DNA of 41,289 bases from positions 1-41,289 of the IMG/VR virus record IMGVR_UViG_3300005264_000163. One strand, written 5' to 3'. The translations under genes were made by a program, and so were the position numbers. Positions 18,585 to 27,372 of this stretch are shown here, piece after piece. The notes under the pieces are model-generated. The model was given only the letters and a program-made list of their open reading frames with translations. It did no database searches and was not told the origin of the DNA. The stretch comes from a virus. Within the stretch, counting starts at the first letter, position 1. Every line of letters begins with the position of its first letter.

Positions 18585-18620
18585 AAAAGCAGCCGCCCCA
18601 AAGCCCAAAAGGACGACTGC
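18585..18620 (-). terminator. Hairpin with T-run between sheath and tube
   Basis: On the minus strand GCAGTCGTCC pairs with GGGCGGCTGC (10 pairs including G-U) across a 12-base loop, followed by TTTT. It is the only GC-rich stretch in the gap and looks like a partial terminator or an mRNA-stabilising 3' end for the sheath message. Confidence 0.5.
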
Positions 18621-18639
18621 ACCACAAACAAACCACCTG

Positions 18640-20184
18640 CTACCCGAAATTAAAGCCAGCAAAGGCTGTAGTTGAACTGATACGAACTGTTGAAGTTCTT
18701 TTATAATTGAAAGTTGTTTCAAATCTCTTTGCATTGACACTTGATATTTCAACCTGCAAAGAAGCTTCTGCAAAAGGAACGTCTGCAATCAGAGCCTTTT
18801 TCCCAAGATCTTCAAAGAGATCAAAAAGAATTGCTTTCCAATCCTTTGGTTTGATAACATCGGTTGAAACACCTGAATCAACAACATCGGTATCATTAAC
18901 GATTGTTTTTGCAACAAGAAATGTTTCTTCAGTCAACCGATATTGATAAATAACATTAAAATCGATACCAACAATATCACGGCAATAACGCCAATCTTTT
19001 GCCTGTTCAGCCTGTGTTGCAAGCCTTCTGAAAGTAATGAAATCTTCAGATCTGTAACCAAGCGCTTCATCAAAAGTAACAGTTGAAACACCACCTTTGA
19101 CAAGGTCATCTCTGGTATTATAATCTTTCATAACACCAATATCATTATTAACAGGGAAAGGCATATCAGGATAATAAACATCAGCCACTGTTGAATGTGG
19201 TCTATTATTCATTACCAACATAAAAGAACCAAGCATATTTGCAGCTGCTTCAAAAGTAAACCCAGGGCTGTTTGGTGCCGGTGCAAGACAATTTGTCAAA
19301 TCCGATTCACGGCCAGCAGCCAGAGCTAGAAGAGTTGCTTTTACTGCAACTTTTGTTCCAAGACAGGCAATAAAAGGCTTTACGGTTTTCGCATTCCACC
19401 TGCCAGTGCCACCAGTATCAGGATCAGGAACACCATTGAAATTTTCAAAAACATCAAAAAGAGTTTCATCAAAAGTATTTATTATTCCTGTGGTCCAAAC
19501 TTCACCGATATTTGCAAGTGCTGTAGATAAATCAAATGCACCTGCACCATTAATAAATGTAGGAAGGGCATATGTGAGACCGGCATCATCTGTACCAATA
19601 TCAATAGTTAAGCTAATTTCATTGGCTGTTAATGTTTGCCATTTACTTTCCATATCAACTTCACCAGCACCGCCAGCAGATGCCGTGACAGAAGAAGAAA
19701 GTAATCCATTTAAAGCAGCAATAATCTTTGTGGCAACATCTGTTGCAGTGTCACCAGTTTCAACAACATACTGTGCAGATTGAGAATCAATAAATTTTCT
19801 ACCATTCAAAACAACTGTGTGTGTGACGGTTTTATCAGCAGTTCCTGTGATTGTCAATTTTCCTGTAGATTTCGCACCAGTCGTTTCAAGAATGGGGAAA
19901 ATATCAACTGGAATGTTGCCAATTCCACCACCATTAATTGGTTTCAAAATTCTCATAACGTAATATGCAGGACATATACCAAAGAGATCCAAAACTTCTT
20001 GAACACTGGAAACGGTATGCCTTACATTATAATCTGTAAATCCAGCTTGCAAACTTTGCTGTATCACAGAAAAAATGGTTATTCTTTGCGGAAGATTTCT
20101 GGCGGCTTCAGAAAAATCTTTGAAACCGAGTGCATAACCAACTGTTCTTGCAACAGCAGCCTGATCAATTGCATTTGACAACAT
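18640..20184 (-). CDS. Contractile tail sheath protein
   Basis: 514 residues from the ATG at 20184, chosen because GGGGGTG lies 7 bases upstream (a weaker ATG is at 20199). Middle part KATLLALAAGRESDLTNCLA and the C-terminal block (VIKPKDWKAILFDLFEDLGK ... RFETTFNYKRTSTVRI) fit the Mu gpL-type sheath family, in which the C-terminal domain is conserved. First gene of the tail module, followed by the tube. Shows that the particle is a myovirus. Confidence 0.8.
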   Translation of the reverse strand: MLSNAIDQAAVARTVGYALGFKDFSEAARNLPQRITIFSVIQQSLQAGFTDYNVRHTVSSVQEVLDLFGICPAYYVMRILKPINGGGIGNIPVDIFPILETTGAKSTGKLTITGTADKTVTHTVVLNGRKFIDSQSAQYVVETGDTATDVATKIIAALNGLLSSSVTASAGGAGEVDMESKWQTLTANEISLTIDIGTDDAGLTYALPTFINGAGAFDLSTALANIGEVWTTGIINTFDETLFDVFENFNGVPDPDTGGTGRWNAKTVKPFIACLGTKVAVKATLLALAAGRESDLTNCLAPAPNSPGFTFEAAANMLGSFMLVMNNRPHSTVADVYYPDMPFPVNNDIGVMKDYNTRDDLVKGGVSTVTFDEALGYRSEDFITFRRLATQAEQAKDWRYCRDIVGIDFNVIYQYRLTEETFLVAKTIVNDTDVVDSGVSTDVIKPKDWKAILFDLFEDLGKKALIADVPFAEASLQVEISSVNAKRFETTFNYKRTSTVRISSTTAFAGFNFG

Positions 20185-20210
20185 TTTTTTCACCCCCATT
20201 AAAAAGGTTA

Positions 20211-20882
20211 TTATGGATATAAATCTTCTGTTTCTATTTTAAATTTACCGGTATCAGCATCAATTTTTGAATAATTCTCTTCCAATTCTTCAACAGCAAC
20301 ACCGAGATTTTTTTCTTTAAATTCAACACTCAATGCCAAATTGCCGGTAATAATATTATCAATATTAACTCTATTTTCATTTTCTTGTGGTCTATAATTA
20401 TTTAAATCTTCAATCCATCTTCTTTCAATGAATGGCCTCGCAAAACCAAGTGTCACATAATTTCCATGCATAATAATGGAACGAATAACACCAATCATTT
20501 TTTGTAAAACAAGTGATGCTTTTTTATCACCACGATCATCTTCAGTCCCTTTATGATGAACATTTACATCAATTATAATTCTAGTATTAGATTCTTGATT
20601 TGTTATTTGCGTTCCTTTTCCCAAAAGCGAACGATCCCAATAGAGATTTATATTATTTAATTCTGTAATATCGAACCTAACAAATCTTTCAACAAAAAGA
20701 TTCAGTTCATCTGTTGCATCTTTCTGTTGATCAAAAAAGGATCTTAAAAGCGCTTCATAAATTGGATCCGGTGCAGCAACTGCAAGTGCAAGTTGTTCAT
20801 TCAATTCAGTATATAAAATTGATGCAACTGCATCACGAACAATTTCAAAAGAATTATTTGTATTTAATAATTGTGTTATCAC
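20211..20882 (-). CDS. Neck/tail terminator-region protein
   Basis: 223 residues from a GTG at 20882 that overlaps the previous stop (TAGTG). Contains VHHKGTEDDRGDKKASLVLQ and GFARPFIERRWIEDLNNYRP. Its place between the head genes and the sheath suits a tail terminator or gp37-like neck protein. Family not recognised with certainty. Confidence 0.5.
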   Translation of the reverse strand: MITQLLNTNNSFEIVRDAVASILYTELNEQLALAVAAPDPIYEALLRSFFDQQKDATDELNLFVERFVRFDITELNNINLYWDRSLLGKGTQITNQESNTRIIIDVNVHHKGTEDDRGDKKASLVLQKMIGVIRSIIMHGNYVTLGFARPFIERRWIEDLNNYRPQENENRVNIDNIITGNLALSVEFKEKNLGVAVEELEENYSKIDADTGKFKIETEDLYP

Positions 20883-21277
20883 TATTCGACATCTTCCACA
20901 AATAAAAGAGAACAACCAAAAGTATTGCTTGGCCTATTGTCAACAACCTTCACTTTTCTTGATTTTCCATTTGCATCTACAAATCTTATTATATCATCTA
21001 GCAAATCTGGATCATCAGGAAATTTTTCATCTCTAAAAACCGGATAACCAAGATCAACAAGATCTGGAATATTAACCAAAATATGAATTTGTCTTGAATT
21101 GATTTCTTGACCGGTTTCAGGATCTACAGCTGTATTATGAAACGTTACATTCCCCTGTGTATTAACAATAATAATCGGATCTGTATTAGATTCAAGATTA
21201 ATATCAAATTCATAACCGCCTTCTGTTATTATTTGACGGTTTAAAGCCCTTTGTTCTGTCAATAATTGACCGGTCAT
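20882..21277 (-). CDS. Head-tail joining/neck hypothetical protein
   Basis: 131 residues. Beta-rich middle (TQGNVTFHNTAVDPETGQEI, ILVNIPDLVDLGYPVFRD) and FGCSLLFVEDVE at the end. Lies where lambda FII-like head completion or head-tail adaptor proteins are coded. Stop overlaps the next start by one base. Confidence 0.5.
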   Translation of the reverse strand: MTGQLLTEQRALNRQIITEGGYEFDINLESNTDPIIIVNTQGNVTFHNTAVDPETGQEINSRQIHILVNIPDLVDLGYPVFRDEKFPDDPDLLDDIIRFVDANGKSRKVKVVDNRPSNTFGCSLLFVEDVE

Positions 21278-21286
21278 ATAAATCAG

Positions 21287-21688
21287 TTATTCTCCTTCTT
21301 CCCGGACCTTTACAGCATGAAGCTTTTTAACTTCTTCAATATATGCAAGCGTATCAGCATATGCTTCTTTTGCAAGCTGCTCCTTTGTATGTGCCAGACC
21401 ATACTGTTCTTTTTTGCGTAGCTTTCCTGCTTCCTTTTTGGCTTTTTGTCTGACTACCTTTGCCTGTTCAGTCAAGGATGCTATCAACTTTTGCAAGATA
21501 TTAGCATCAGCCTTTTCAGGAATTGCCGGAAAACCTTTTATTTCTTTTAGATATTCAGCACTCTCCAGCCTGGCAATGGTCTTTTCATCAATATCTTTTT
21601 TATCAATTGTTATACCAGGCTTAAAATGCTTTCCCTTATGTAAAATAGCCTGGAGCACTTTGAAATTTTTAATTTTCTGTTCTGCCAT
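21287..21688 (-). CDS. Head-region accessory protein with KGKHFKPG domain and helical tail (gpFI-like position)
   Basis: 133 residues from the ATG at 21688. An earlier in-frame ATG at 21748 is rejected because a hairpin lies between them and the paralog at 21760-21930 begins at the equivalent residue. The first about 50 residues (KVLQAILHKGKHFKPGITID) match the 56-residue neighbour. The remainder is a long Lys/Ala/Glu helix (QKAKKEAGKLRKKEQYGLAH). Position after the capsid recalls lambda FI, which is also helical and charged, but sequence similarity is not evident. Confidence 0.55.
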   Translation of the reverse strand: MAEQKIKNFKVLQAILHKGKHFKPGITIDKKDIDEKTIARLESAEYLKEIKGFPAIPEKADANILQKLIASLTEQAKVVRQKAKKEAGKLRKKEQYGLAHTKEQLAKEAYADTLAYIEEVKKLHAVKVREEGE

Positions 21689-21721
21689 TTTTTTTGACCC
21701 AATATTGTTTGTGGTAATGAA

Positions 21722-21750
21722 GTATGCAGGCTGAAATTCAACCTGCATAC
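21722..21750. promoter_or_regulatory. Perfect 9-bp hairpin between paralogs
   Basis: GTATGCAGG pairs with CCTGCATAC across an 11-base loop, next to an eight-T run on the plus strand. It matches in sequence the hairpin at 21987-22010, so gene and hairpin were probably duplicated together. May set relative expression of head genes. Confidence 0.55.
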
Positions 21751-21759
21751 AAATTTTTT

Positions 21760-21930
21760 TTAATCCTTTTTCTTCTTGTCTTCAGTTTCCAGACAATTGG
21801 ACTTAACCAGTCTATCGATTGTTTTTTGATCTATTACATTAGAATCAACGACTGATCCCACTTTATAATGCTTACCTTTGTGCAAGATAGCCTGAAGAAC
21901 CTTATATTTTTTTGATTTTGCTTCTGCCAT
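21760..21930 (-). CDS. Small paralog of the KGKHFKPG-domain protein
   Basis: 56 residues (MAEAKSKKYKVLQAILHKGK then HYKVGSVVDSNVIDQKTIDR). It aligns over its whole length with the N-terminal domain of the next gene (VLQAILHKGKH.K.G...D...ID.KTI.RL), minus the helical tail. GGGGTAAAAATT precedes the ATG. Role unknown; possibly a head-completion subunit. Confidence 0.65.
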   Translation of the reverse strand: MAEAKSKKYKVLQAILHKGKHYKVGSVVDSNVIDQKTIDRLVKSNCLETEDKKKKD

Positions 21931-21950
21931 AATTTTTACCCCGTTAAAGT

Positions 21951-21986
21951 ATAATAATAATTAATGATTAATAATTAATATTAATT
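21951..21986. repeat. AT-rich palindromic intergenic repeat
   Basis: Tract of TAAT/ATTA units directly next to the hairpin at 21987-22010. Same family as the other intergenic tracts. Confidence 0.4.
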
Positions 21987-22010
21987 GTGTGCAGGTTTTA
22001 CCCTGCACAC
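21987..22010. promoter_or_regulatory. Perfect 9-bp hairpin after the capsid gene
   Basis: GTGTGCAGG pairs with CCTGCACAC across a 6-base loop, 10 bases past the major capsid stop. No T-run follows on the minus strand, so an mRNA-end stabiliser or attenuator is likelier than a full terminator. Confidence 0.55.
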
Positions 22011-22020
22011 TTCTGCAACC

Positions 22021-23133
22021 TTACGCAGATACTGTCAGTGCACCGAAAGTATCATTTGTTCTTGGAACTAGCAAGGGCCGACTTGCAGCACGAAGATAAA
22101 CACCTTCATTTGTTCCATCACTGATTTCTTTCGTATCCACATACACATCCATTGCAGTACTTTCACCAACAATGGTAATATTTGGTGAAGGAAGAAAACC
22201 GGTTAGATCCTTTGGAATGGTTTTGATCGTATCAATACCAGCAAAATAACGCTGATAATCGCCCTTTGAAGAAAAGAATACGACTTTTTTACGATCTATA
22301 AAATCAACAGTGCCGTCAACAACGTCATCTGCATCTTTTGTTTCATACCATTCATCATAAGTCCAAAATGTTACATTTACACCAGCAAAATTATATATTC
22401 CAATTCTCTGAAACCCATTAAGCATAATAGGTTCAAAAGTCAAATTTCCCCGATCAATCCTTCTGTTGTCAAGCTCTTTAAGAACTCTATCATTCTGAAG
22501 AAAATCTGTTAATGCGGTTTGACCAAATATTAAATTATCAACTCTGGTCCTACCACTTTGATTTATCAGCTTAATATGTGCTTCTATATCACTGATCGGA
22601 TCACCTGCACCAGCTGTCCACAAAGTGCCAACAGTTGCAAAATGGGTAGAAGGACTCTCAAAATCAATATCATTCACTGGATATCCATAAACAGAACTGA
22701 AACGAATTTTTCCAAACTGAAATATTTCAGCAGCCTGAAGCACCATGCCAAGTTCAATCCTATCCAGAAGAAGTGCAAGATCATCAGCAGTTTTATCCAT
22801 CAACAATGCTGTTTTGTCAATATCATCATAGATGGTTGTTCCTGCCTGCCTGCCTGCTGTCTGACCAATTGAATAATTTGATCTCTCTTTGTATGCTGGT
22901 GGTGAAAATTCAACATTTTTGTACTTATCGGTTTCAATGGTGTCATAACCACCATTTTTTTCCTTCGCCTTTGGCAATGTTCTGGCTCTTTTAATGATAT
23001 CAAATGTTACCTTATCACCACCAAAGATATTTCTTGGCCTGCTCTGGAAAAGGCCAACAAGCCCATTTTCAACCTTTTTATATTGGTTGACCAAGCCAGC
23101 AAAAAGCGTATATGCTCCATTAGTATCAGCCAT
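22021..23133 (-). CDS. Major capsid protein (lambda gpE family)
   Basis: 370 residues. SRPRNIFGGDKVTFDIIKRA, the central DRIELGMVLQAAEIFQFGKI and VDNLIFGQTALTDFLQNDRV are typical of the lambda E / HK97-fold capsid family, as are the C-terminal RAASRPLLVPRTND and length near 340-370. Preceded by the decoration protein gene and followed by small head genes, the lambda D-E order. Confidence 0.88.
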   Translation of the reverse strand: MADTNGAYTLFAGLVNQYKKVENGLVGLFQSRPRNIFGGDKVTFDIIKRARTLPKAKEKNGGYDTIETDKYKNVEFSPPAYKERSNYSIGQTAGRQAGTTIYDDIDKTALLMDKTADDLALLLDRIELGMVLQAAEIFQFGKIRFSSVYGYPVNDIDFESPSTHFATVGTLWTAGAGDPISDIEAHIKLINQSGRTRVDNLIFGQTALTDFLQNDRVLKELDNRRIDRGNLTFEPIMLNGFQRIGIYNFAGVNVTFWTYDEWYETKDADDVVDGTVDFIDRKKVVFFSSKGDYQRYFAGIDTIKTIPKDLTGFLPSPNITIVGESTAMDVYVDTKEISDGTNEGVYLRAASRPLLVPRTNDTFGALTVSA

Positions 23134-23210
23134 AGCTTTTTTCCTTTTTTTTAAGTTTAAAAATTTGTTATTTAATAATATCAGATCAAAGTTAATTGTT
23201 CAGAAAAAGA

Positions 23211-23612
23211 TTATAGATTTTCACGGAAAATCGGAATCATGCCTTTGTTTTCCAGCTGCAAGCGGTATGAAAGGGAAGCACCAGCTGGAATGGTGTCAAT
23301 ATCACCAATTGATAAACCATTCTGTGTTTCAAAAAGCTTCTGATCAATATGGCCATCAATCACCCTTTCAATATCATGTGTGGTAACACCAGCATCAGCT
23401 GGGACCAAAAGATCATTGAGCAAAATTCCCTGGATAGGTTCAGCCAGGTGAAGTGAATGTTCCTGAAAAATTGTTCCATCAGCCGCCTTTTGAACCAGTG
23501 CAGATCCTTTCGGTATGGTTCTTTCAGCACCAGCGGCAACTTCCAAGGTTGTTTTAACCTTGTTATTTGCACCAAGAAGTAGTGCTCTGTTATCAACAGT
23601 TGTGGATGACAT
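23211..23612 (-). CDS. Head decoration protein (lambda gpD family)
   Basis: 133 residues. NNKVKTTLEVAAGAERTIPK, the QGILLNDLLVPADAGV block and GASLSYRLQLENKGMIPIFR are the usual gpD elements. gpD trimers stabilise the expanded capsid. Standard place between the protease/scaffold gene and the capsid gene. Confidence 0.82.
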   Translation of the reverse strand: MSSTTVDNRALLLGANNKVKTTLEVAAGAERTIPKGSALVQKAADGTIFQEHSLHLAEPIQGILLNDLLVPADAGVTTHDIERVIDGHIDQKLFETQNGLSIGDIDTIPAGASLSYRLQLENKGMIPIFRENL

Positions 23613-23640
23613 ACTACCACCTTTTTTTGAAGTTAAAAAT

Positions 23641-23658
23641 TAATAATTATTAATTAAT
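23641..23658. repeat. AT-rich palindromic intergenic repeat
   Basis: TAATAATTATTAATTAAT tract between the protease and decoration genes. Confidence 0.35.
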
Positions 23659-23683
23659 GCCTATAAATTTGAAAGAAGTGAAA

Positions 23684-24070
23684 TTATTTATTTATTTTCA
23701 TGCCAAGCTTTTCAAAAGATTTTTCAAGCTTGCCACCATCGACCATACCATCTTCAACCGCACCAGCAGCAGCTGCTGCTGTTTCACTAGGCTCATTAGT
23801 TGAAGTTGTTTCATGACCATCGTCATCAGCATTCCGATTTTCCGCAACGATAGCTGCGGCATTTTCATCAGAATAGATAACACAACATGCTGCATCACAC
23901 GGCTTTCCCTCTTGAATATTTGCAACAATTGTTTCTGTTTTCGCCTTGCCGATCCATGATAAGTGTGCATTAACTCTGGCAAGTTCAGCCTTCTGGCCTT
24001 CAATCTGACCATCACCAAAAATCTGTTTATACAGATCACCATGATCTTTTTTCAGTATTTCAAGATCCAT
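23684..24070 (-). CDS. Nested in-frame scaffold protein (lambda Nu3-like)
   Basis: Inside the protease gene an ATG at 24070 is preceded by AGAAGGAGAAGATCAA, a strong ribosome site 8 bases away. It would yield the C-terminal 128 residues (MDLEILKKDHGDLYKQIFGD...) as a separate scaffold, just as lambda C contains Nu3. The segment is acidic and Ala-rich, as scaffolds are. Confidence 0.72.
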   Translation of the reverse strand: MDLEILKKDHGDLYKQIFGDGQIEGQKAELARVNAHLSWIGKAKTETIVANIQEGKPCDAACCVIYSDENAAAIVAENRNADDDGHETTSTNEPSETAAAAAGAVEDGMVDGGKLEKSFEKLGMKINK

Positions 24071-25075
24071 TTGATCTTCTCCTTCTGTTAAATTAATGGT
24101 TTCGTTAATATCATCTATACCTTCAATTTTGTCAATCATACCAACTTTCTGCGCATCAGATGCAATTAAATCCCACCCACGGCCAAAATCTTTTTTTACA
24201 ACTTCTTCAGAAACATTTCTACCGGTTGAAATTCTTTTGATAAAAATTTCTTCCAGACTATTAGCATCCTGCTGGAGAAGTTCATCACGCCTTTTTACAT
24301 CCGGCCTTTTATCAGGTGCATTTTTCGAAGTAATTGTATGAAGTTCAACGCCAAGCTCTTCTTCAAATTTAGTCCAATCATAATATTCATAAGACACACC
24401 AACAGAACCAACTTGTACTGTTGGTGAAAGGGCTTTTATTTCATCGGTTTGTGATGCAAGCCAGTAACCACTTGACATTGCCCAAAAATGCACGTCTGCC
24501 CTTGTGGGTTTTTGAACGGCTGCAATAGCTAAACCGGCCTGATCTATCCCATCAACATAACCACCTGGGGTATTTATATCATATACAACTCTCATAACCC
24601 TATTGTCTAAATCTGCAAGTTGTGATGCAATCATAATTTCATTGTATGTTGAAGATCCCCACCCCCATTTTTTATAGGTTGAATCAATTACACGCCCTCT
24701 ACGTAATATGCCGGTAATAGGAATATGTGCTTCGCCATCCTTGACAACATACAAAACATCTTCAAGAGAAGGTTCAATTTCAAAAAGGGATATTATTTTA
24801 TCAACAAATTCTGCACCAAGCTTCTGTTCTATTTTTGCAATTTGATTTTTATCAAGACCAGAAATTTCACCCTCTTTAACAGAAACACGAATAGCAGATT
24901 TATCATGATAAACATTGCCAAGATTTGCACATTGTAATGCAAAATATGAAAGATTTTCCTTCTTTACAGATTCAATATATTTTGAACTTTCAGAGCCACC
25001 CATTTTAAGAAAGGTTATTTTTCCCATCACATATTGTTTTAATACTTCAGGATGAAGAAGCCACAATGAACCCAT
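23684..25075 (-). CDS. S49-family head maturation protease with C-terminal scaffold (lambda gpC-like)
   Basis: 463 residues. The SppA-like fold is visible from about residue 110 (AHIPITGILRRG), with the NTPGG loop at 168-172 and the nucleophile motif AMSSGYWLAS, where Ser201 fits the S-x-x-Y pattern. VGSVGV and a Lys-containing loop (TSKNAPDK) follow. Residues from about 335 on (EGEDQMDLEILKKDH...) form an acidic, Ala/Glu-rich scaffold ending FEKLGMKINK. Three bases separate it from the portal stop. It cleaves scaffold and portal during capsid maturation. Confidence 0.85.
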   Translation of the reverse strand: MGSLWLLHPEVLKQYVMGKITFLKMGGSESSKYIESVKKENLSYFALQCANLGNVYHDKSAIRVSVKEGEISGLDKNQIAKIEQKLGAEFVDKIISLFEIEPSLEDVLYVVKDGEAHIPITGILRRGRVIDSTYKKWGWGSSTYNEIMIASQLADLDNRVMRVVYDINTPGGYVDGIDQAGLAIAAVQKPTRADVHFWAMSSGYWLASQTDEIKALSPTVQVGSVGVSYEYYDWTKFEEELGVELHTITSKNAPDKRPDVKRRDELLQQDANSLEEIFIKRISTGRNVSEEVVKKDFGRGWDLIASDAQKVGMIDKIEGIDDINETINLTEGEDQMDLEILKKDHGDLYKQIFGDGQIEGQKAELARVNAHLSWIGKAKTETIVANIQEGKPCDAACCVIYSDENAAAIVAENRNADDDGHETTSTNEPSETAAAAAGAVEDGMVDGGKLEKSFEKLGMKINK

Positions 25076-25077
25076 AA

Positions 25078-26793
25078 TTACCCCTTATCAGAAATTGAAT
25101 TTTCAAGTTTTTCTTCGATATCTTCAATAGCAGATTCAAATTGTTCCAATTGTTTATGAACAGCTTCAAATCTATCATCAGTATCAATAATATTATTTGA
25201 ATTTTGATTTGTTTCAGAACCTCTTGCATCTTCACGAAGCGCAACTTCAGTTTTTTGTCTTCTGATATTATCAAAATAATCTGTCTTAAAATATTGTTCA
25301 GAAATTGCCTCATTCGTTTGCCAGCCTTTTTCTTCTACAATTTCAAGTGCTTGAACAAGTTTCTTTATATCAACACTGGTTTGTGGCAATCCACGCCAGA
25401 TGGTATTTTGCCAGGCATTTCTGATATAGTAAAGACTATTATTTATTAATGAATTTATATAACCAGGTGCCTTGATAGCTCCATTTAAAATCTCACCGGT
25501 TAACCATTCCACAAAAATTGGATCATTTAATTGTCGTGCAAAATCATAAACCTTTTTATCTGTCGCATCCTTAAAATCAAGATTCGATTGCCGGGAAGCC
25601 GAAAAATTGTTTCCATATTCCATGAAAAATATTTCAGGTGGAATTTCACTTGCATAAGCCATAGGCTTCAAAACAGCTTCCATGAATGGCACAAAATTTA
25701 AATTCGGTCTTTTAGTATCAAAACTGTCAACCTTTTCGTTTTGTGCAAGATTTGCAAGAAATAATCCAGGTTGCTGTTGTTCAAATTGAACATTCCCTGC
25801 ATTTTTAGTTTCTTTCTGTTGCACATCTATCGCACCACGTTTTCTAAAACCTGTTGCACCAGCACCCTGTTTTGGATCTCTATTTCTGGTCATTGCTAAA
25901 TATGAATTGACAAGTGCAGCACGCTGTTCAGAATCCATATATTTTCCTGCTTCATTTAAATTCTGAAGCATTATAGCAAGCAATGGCATCCCACGAACGT
26001 CATCAATTCTTTGTTGTGTTAATTTTACCAGCCATGCCCTTCTTCTTTTTTCTCCCCTTGCAAATGCTTGTACTCTAACATGGCCCAAAAGACTACTTCC
26101 ACCCAATTGTTTTTGATTTATAAAATCAGGATTTCCACCCTTTTCAACCCAATAAGCAACTTCCCTGCCTTTCATATCCAATTCAACACCCCGGACTATT
26201 TTATGCCCTTTTTTGGGCCGGTCTATTGGATTGGAAACATAAAATCCATCAACAAGCTTTATAACGGGAAGGCCACTTTTATTTAATGTATTAATAACAA
26301 GAACATCACCGGAAAGATGCCCTGTATGATACGCCAATCTTTGAATTTTTGAAAAATCATATTGTTTATTCCAGCTGATATACTCTTTATCTCTGGACCA
26401 TGCCAAAAATCTGGCTTCCACATTCCTAGACCATGTGCGAAGCTCTTCATCCGTCAAATTAAATTCAGGGCCTAATATCTCAAAAATAGGTGCCGAATTG
26501 AGCGTTAAACCCTTATTTATTACCTTGGTTTCAAGCCTGGTGAACAAAGCATTTGCATATAAATTTTCACGCAACAATTGAATACTTCTGAATTGTAACA
26601 ATTTAAGATTTACAACTTGAAAATCTTTAGTGATCCCAAAGCCTTTATCAAACTTATCCCCACTATAACCACAAGCAGCAGCAAAAAGATCTATAAAACC
26701 GAACGACCCACCAATAAAAGCGCTTCCAGTTTTTTCAAGCGCTTTTATTTTATTTCGATTTTTTAAATATTTTGAAATAATAGGAATTTTCAT
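25078..26793 (-). CDS. Portal protein (lambda gpB family)
   Basis: 571 residues. RTWSRNVEARFLAWSRDKEY, HTGHLSGDVLVINTLNKSGL, KKGHKIVRGVELDMKGREVA and NFSASRQSNLDFKDATDKKV match lambda-type portals. The C-terminus adds a coiled-coil tail (EAVHKQLEQFESAIEDIEEK). The dodecamer forms the DNA channel and docks the terminase. Unlike in lambda, its gene is separated from gpW by more than 5 kb. Confidence 0.87.
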   Translation of the reverse strand: MKIPIISKYLKNRNKIKALEKTGSAFIGGSFGFIDLFAAACGYSGDKFDKGFGITKDFQVVNLKLLQFRSIQLLRENLYANALFTRLETKVINKGLTLNSAPIFEILGPEFNLTDEELRTWSRNVEARFLAWSRDKEYISWNKQYDFSKIQRLAYHTGHLSGDVLVINTLNKSGLPVIKLVDGFYVSNPIDRPKKGHKIVRGVELDMKGREVAYWVEKGGNPDFINQKQLGGSSLLGHVRVQAFARGEKRRRAWLVKLTQQRIDDVRGMPLLAIMLQNLNEAGKYMDSEQRAALVNSYLAMTRNRDPKQGAGATGFRKRGAIDVQQKETKNAGNVQFEQQQPGLFLANLAQNEKVDSFDTKRPNLNFVPFMEAVLKPMAYASEIPPEIFFMEYGNNFSASRQSNLDFKDATDKKVYDFARQLNDPIFVEWLTGEILNGAIKAPGYINSLINNSLYYIRNAWQNTIWRGLPQTSVDIKKLVQALEIVEEKGWQTNEAISEQYFKTDYFDNIRRQKTEVALREDARGSETNQNSNNIIDTDDRFEAVHKQLEQFESAIEDIEEKLENSISDKG

Positions 26794-26802
26794 AGAAATC
26801 CT

Positions 26803-27372
26803 TTATCCTGCAACTGAATATGTTTTTCCATTATCATTACTCGTTAAATATTTTCTTTTACAAATAAAATCACAAACATCTGATTGGAAAAACAAATTTG
26901 GATCATTACCAAAATGAACCCACTCTGATCCATTTGCAGGGTTATTTTCATATATTATTTGACCAAAATTAACCTTTTTTTCTAAATCAAATTGAACAGC
27001 TGTTTTAAAAAGCCATGCAGCAGAAACACCGACAGGAATAATATCCGCAGCACCAACACCAAAATTATAAAAAGCACCGAATTTATTATATTTATCTGTT
27101 TTTGGTTCTAAGGGTATTGCTTGACCAAAATAATGATCAGAAGTTACAGAAGGATTATAACCGGAAATTTTTAGCCTTTGATAATCAATAAGTGTTCTCA
27201 CGCCTGAAGATATCTTAAAAAGTGAATTTTCAAAATGAGATCTTAATATTTGAAGATTTTCAGCAAGATGCTTAATCATCAGTTGCATTATTTTATTTTG
27301 TGGAAGCCAGGATTGATCTGCACCATGTGGTGCAAATTCATGAAACCAGAAGCTATCGGTAACTTTCATCAT
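26803..27372 (-). CDS. M15-type peptidoglycan peptidase (endolysin), motif split by an insertion
   Basis: 189 residues. The zinc-site elements of the M15 family are present: SDHYFGQA (His80), AAD (Asp110) and EWVHFG (His153), plus SGVRT earlier. In typical members S-x-H-x-x-G-x-A is followed almost at once by A-D; here about 21 residues (IPLEPKTDKYNKFGAFYNFG) lie between. It overlaps the holin-like gene by 4 bases, which supports a lysis pair. The start could be either of two adjacent ATGs at 27372 and 27369. Confidence 0.72.
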   Translation of the reverse strand: MMKVTDSFWFHEFAPHGADQSWLPQNKIMQLMIKHLAENLQILRSHFENSLFKISSGVRTLIDYQRLKISGYNPSVTSDHYFGQAIPLEPKTDKYNKFGAFYNFGVGAADIIPVGVSAAWLFKTAVQFDLEKKVNFGQIIYENNPANGSEWVHFGNDPNLFFQSDVCDFICKRKYLTSNDNGKTYSVAG

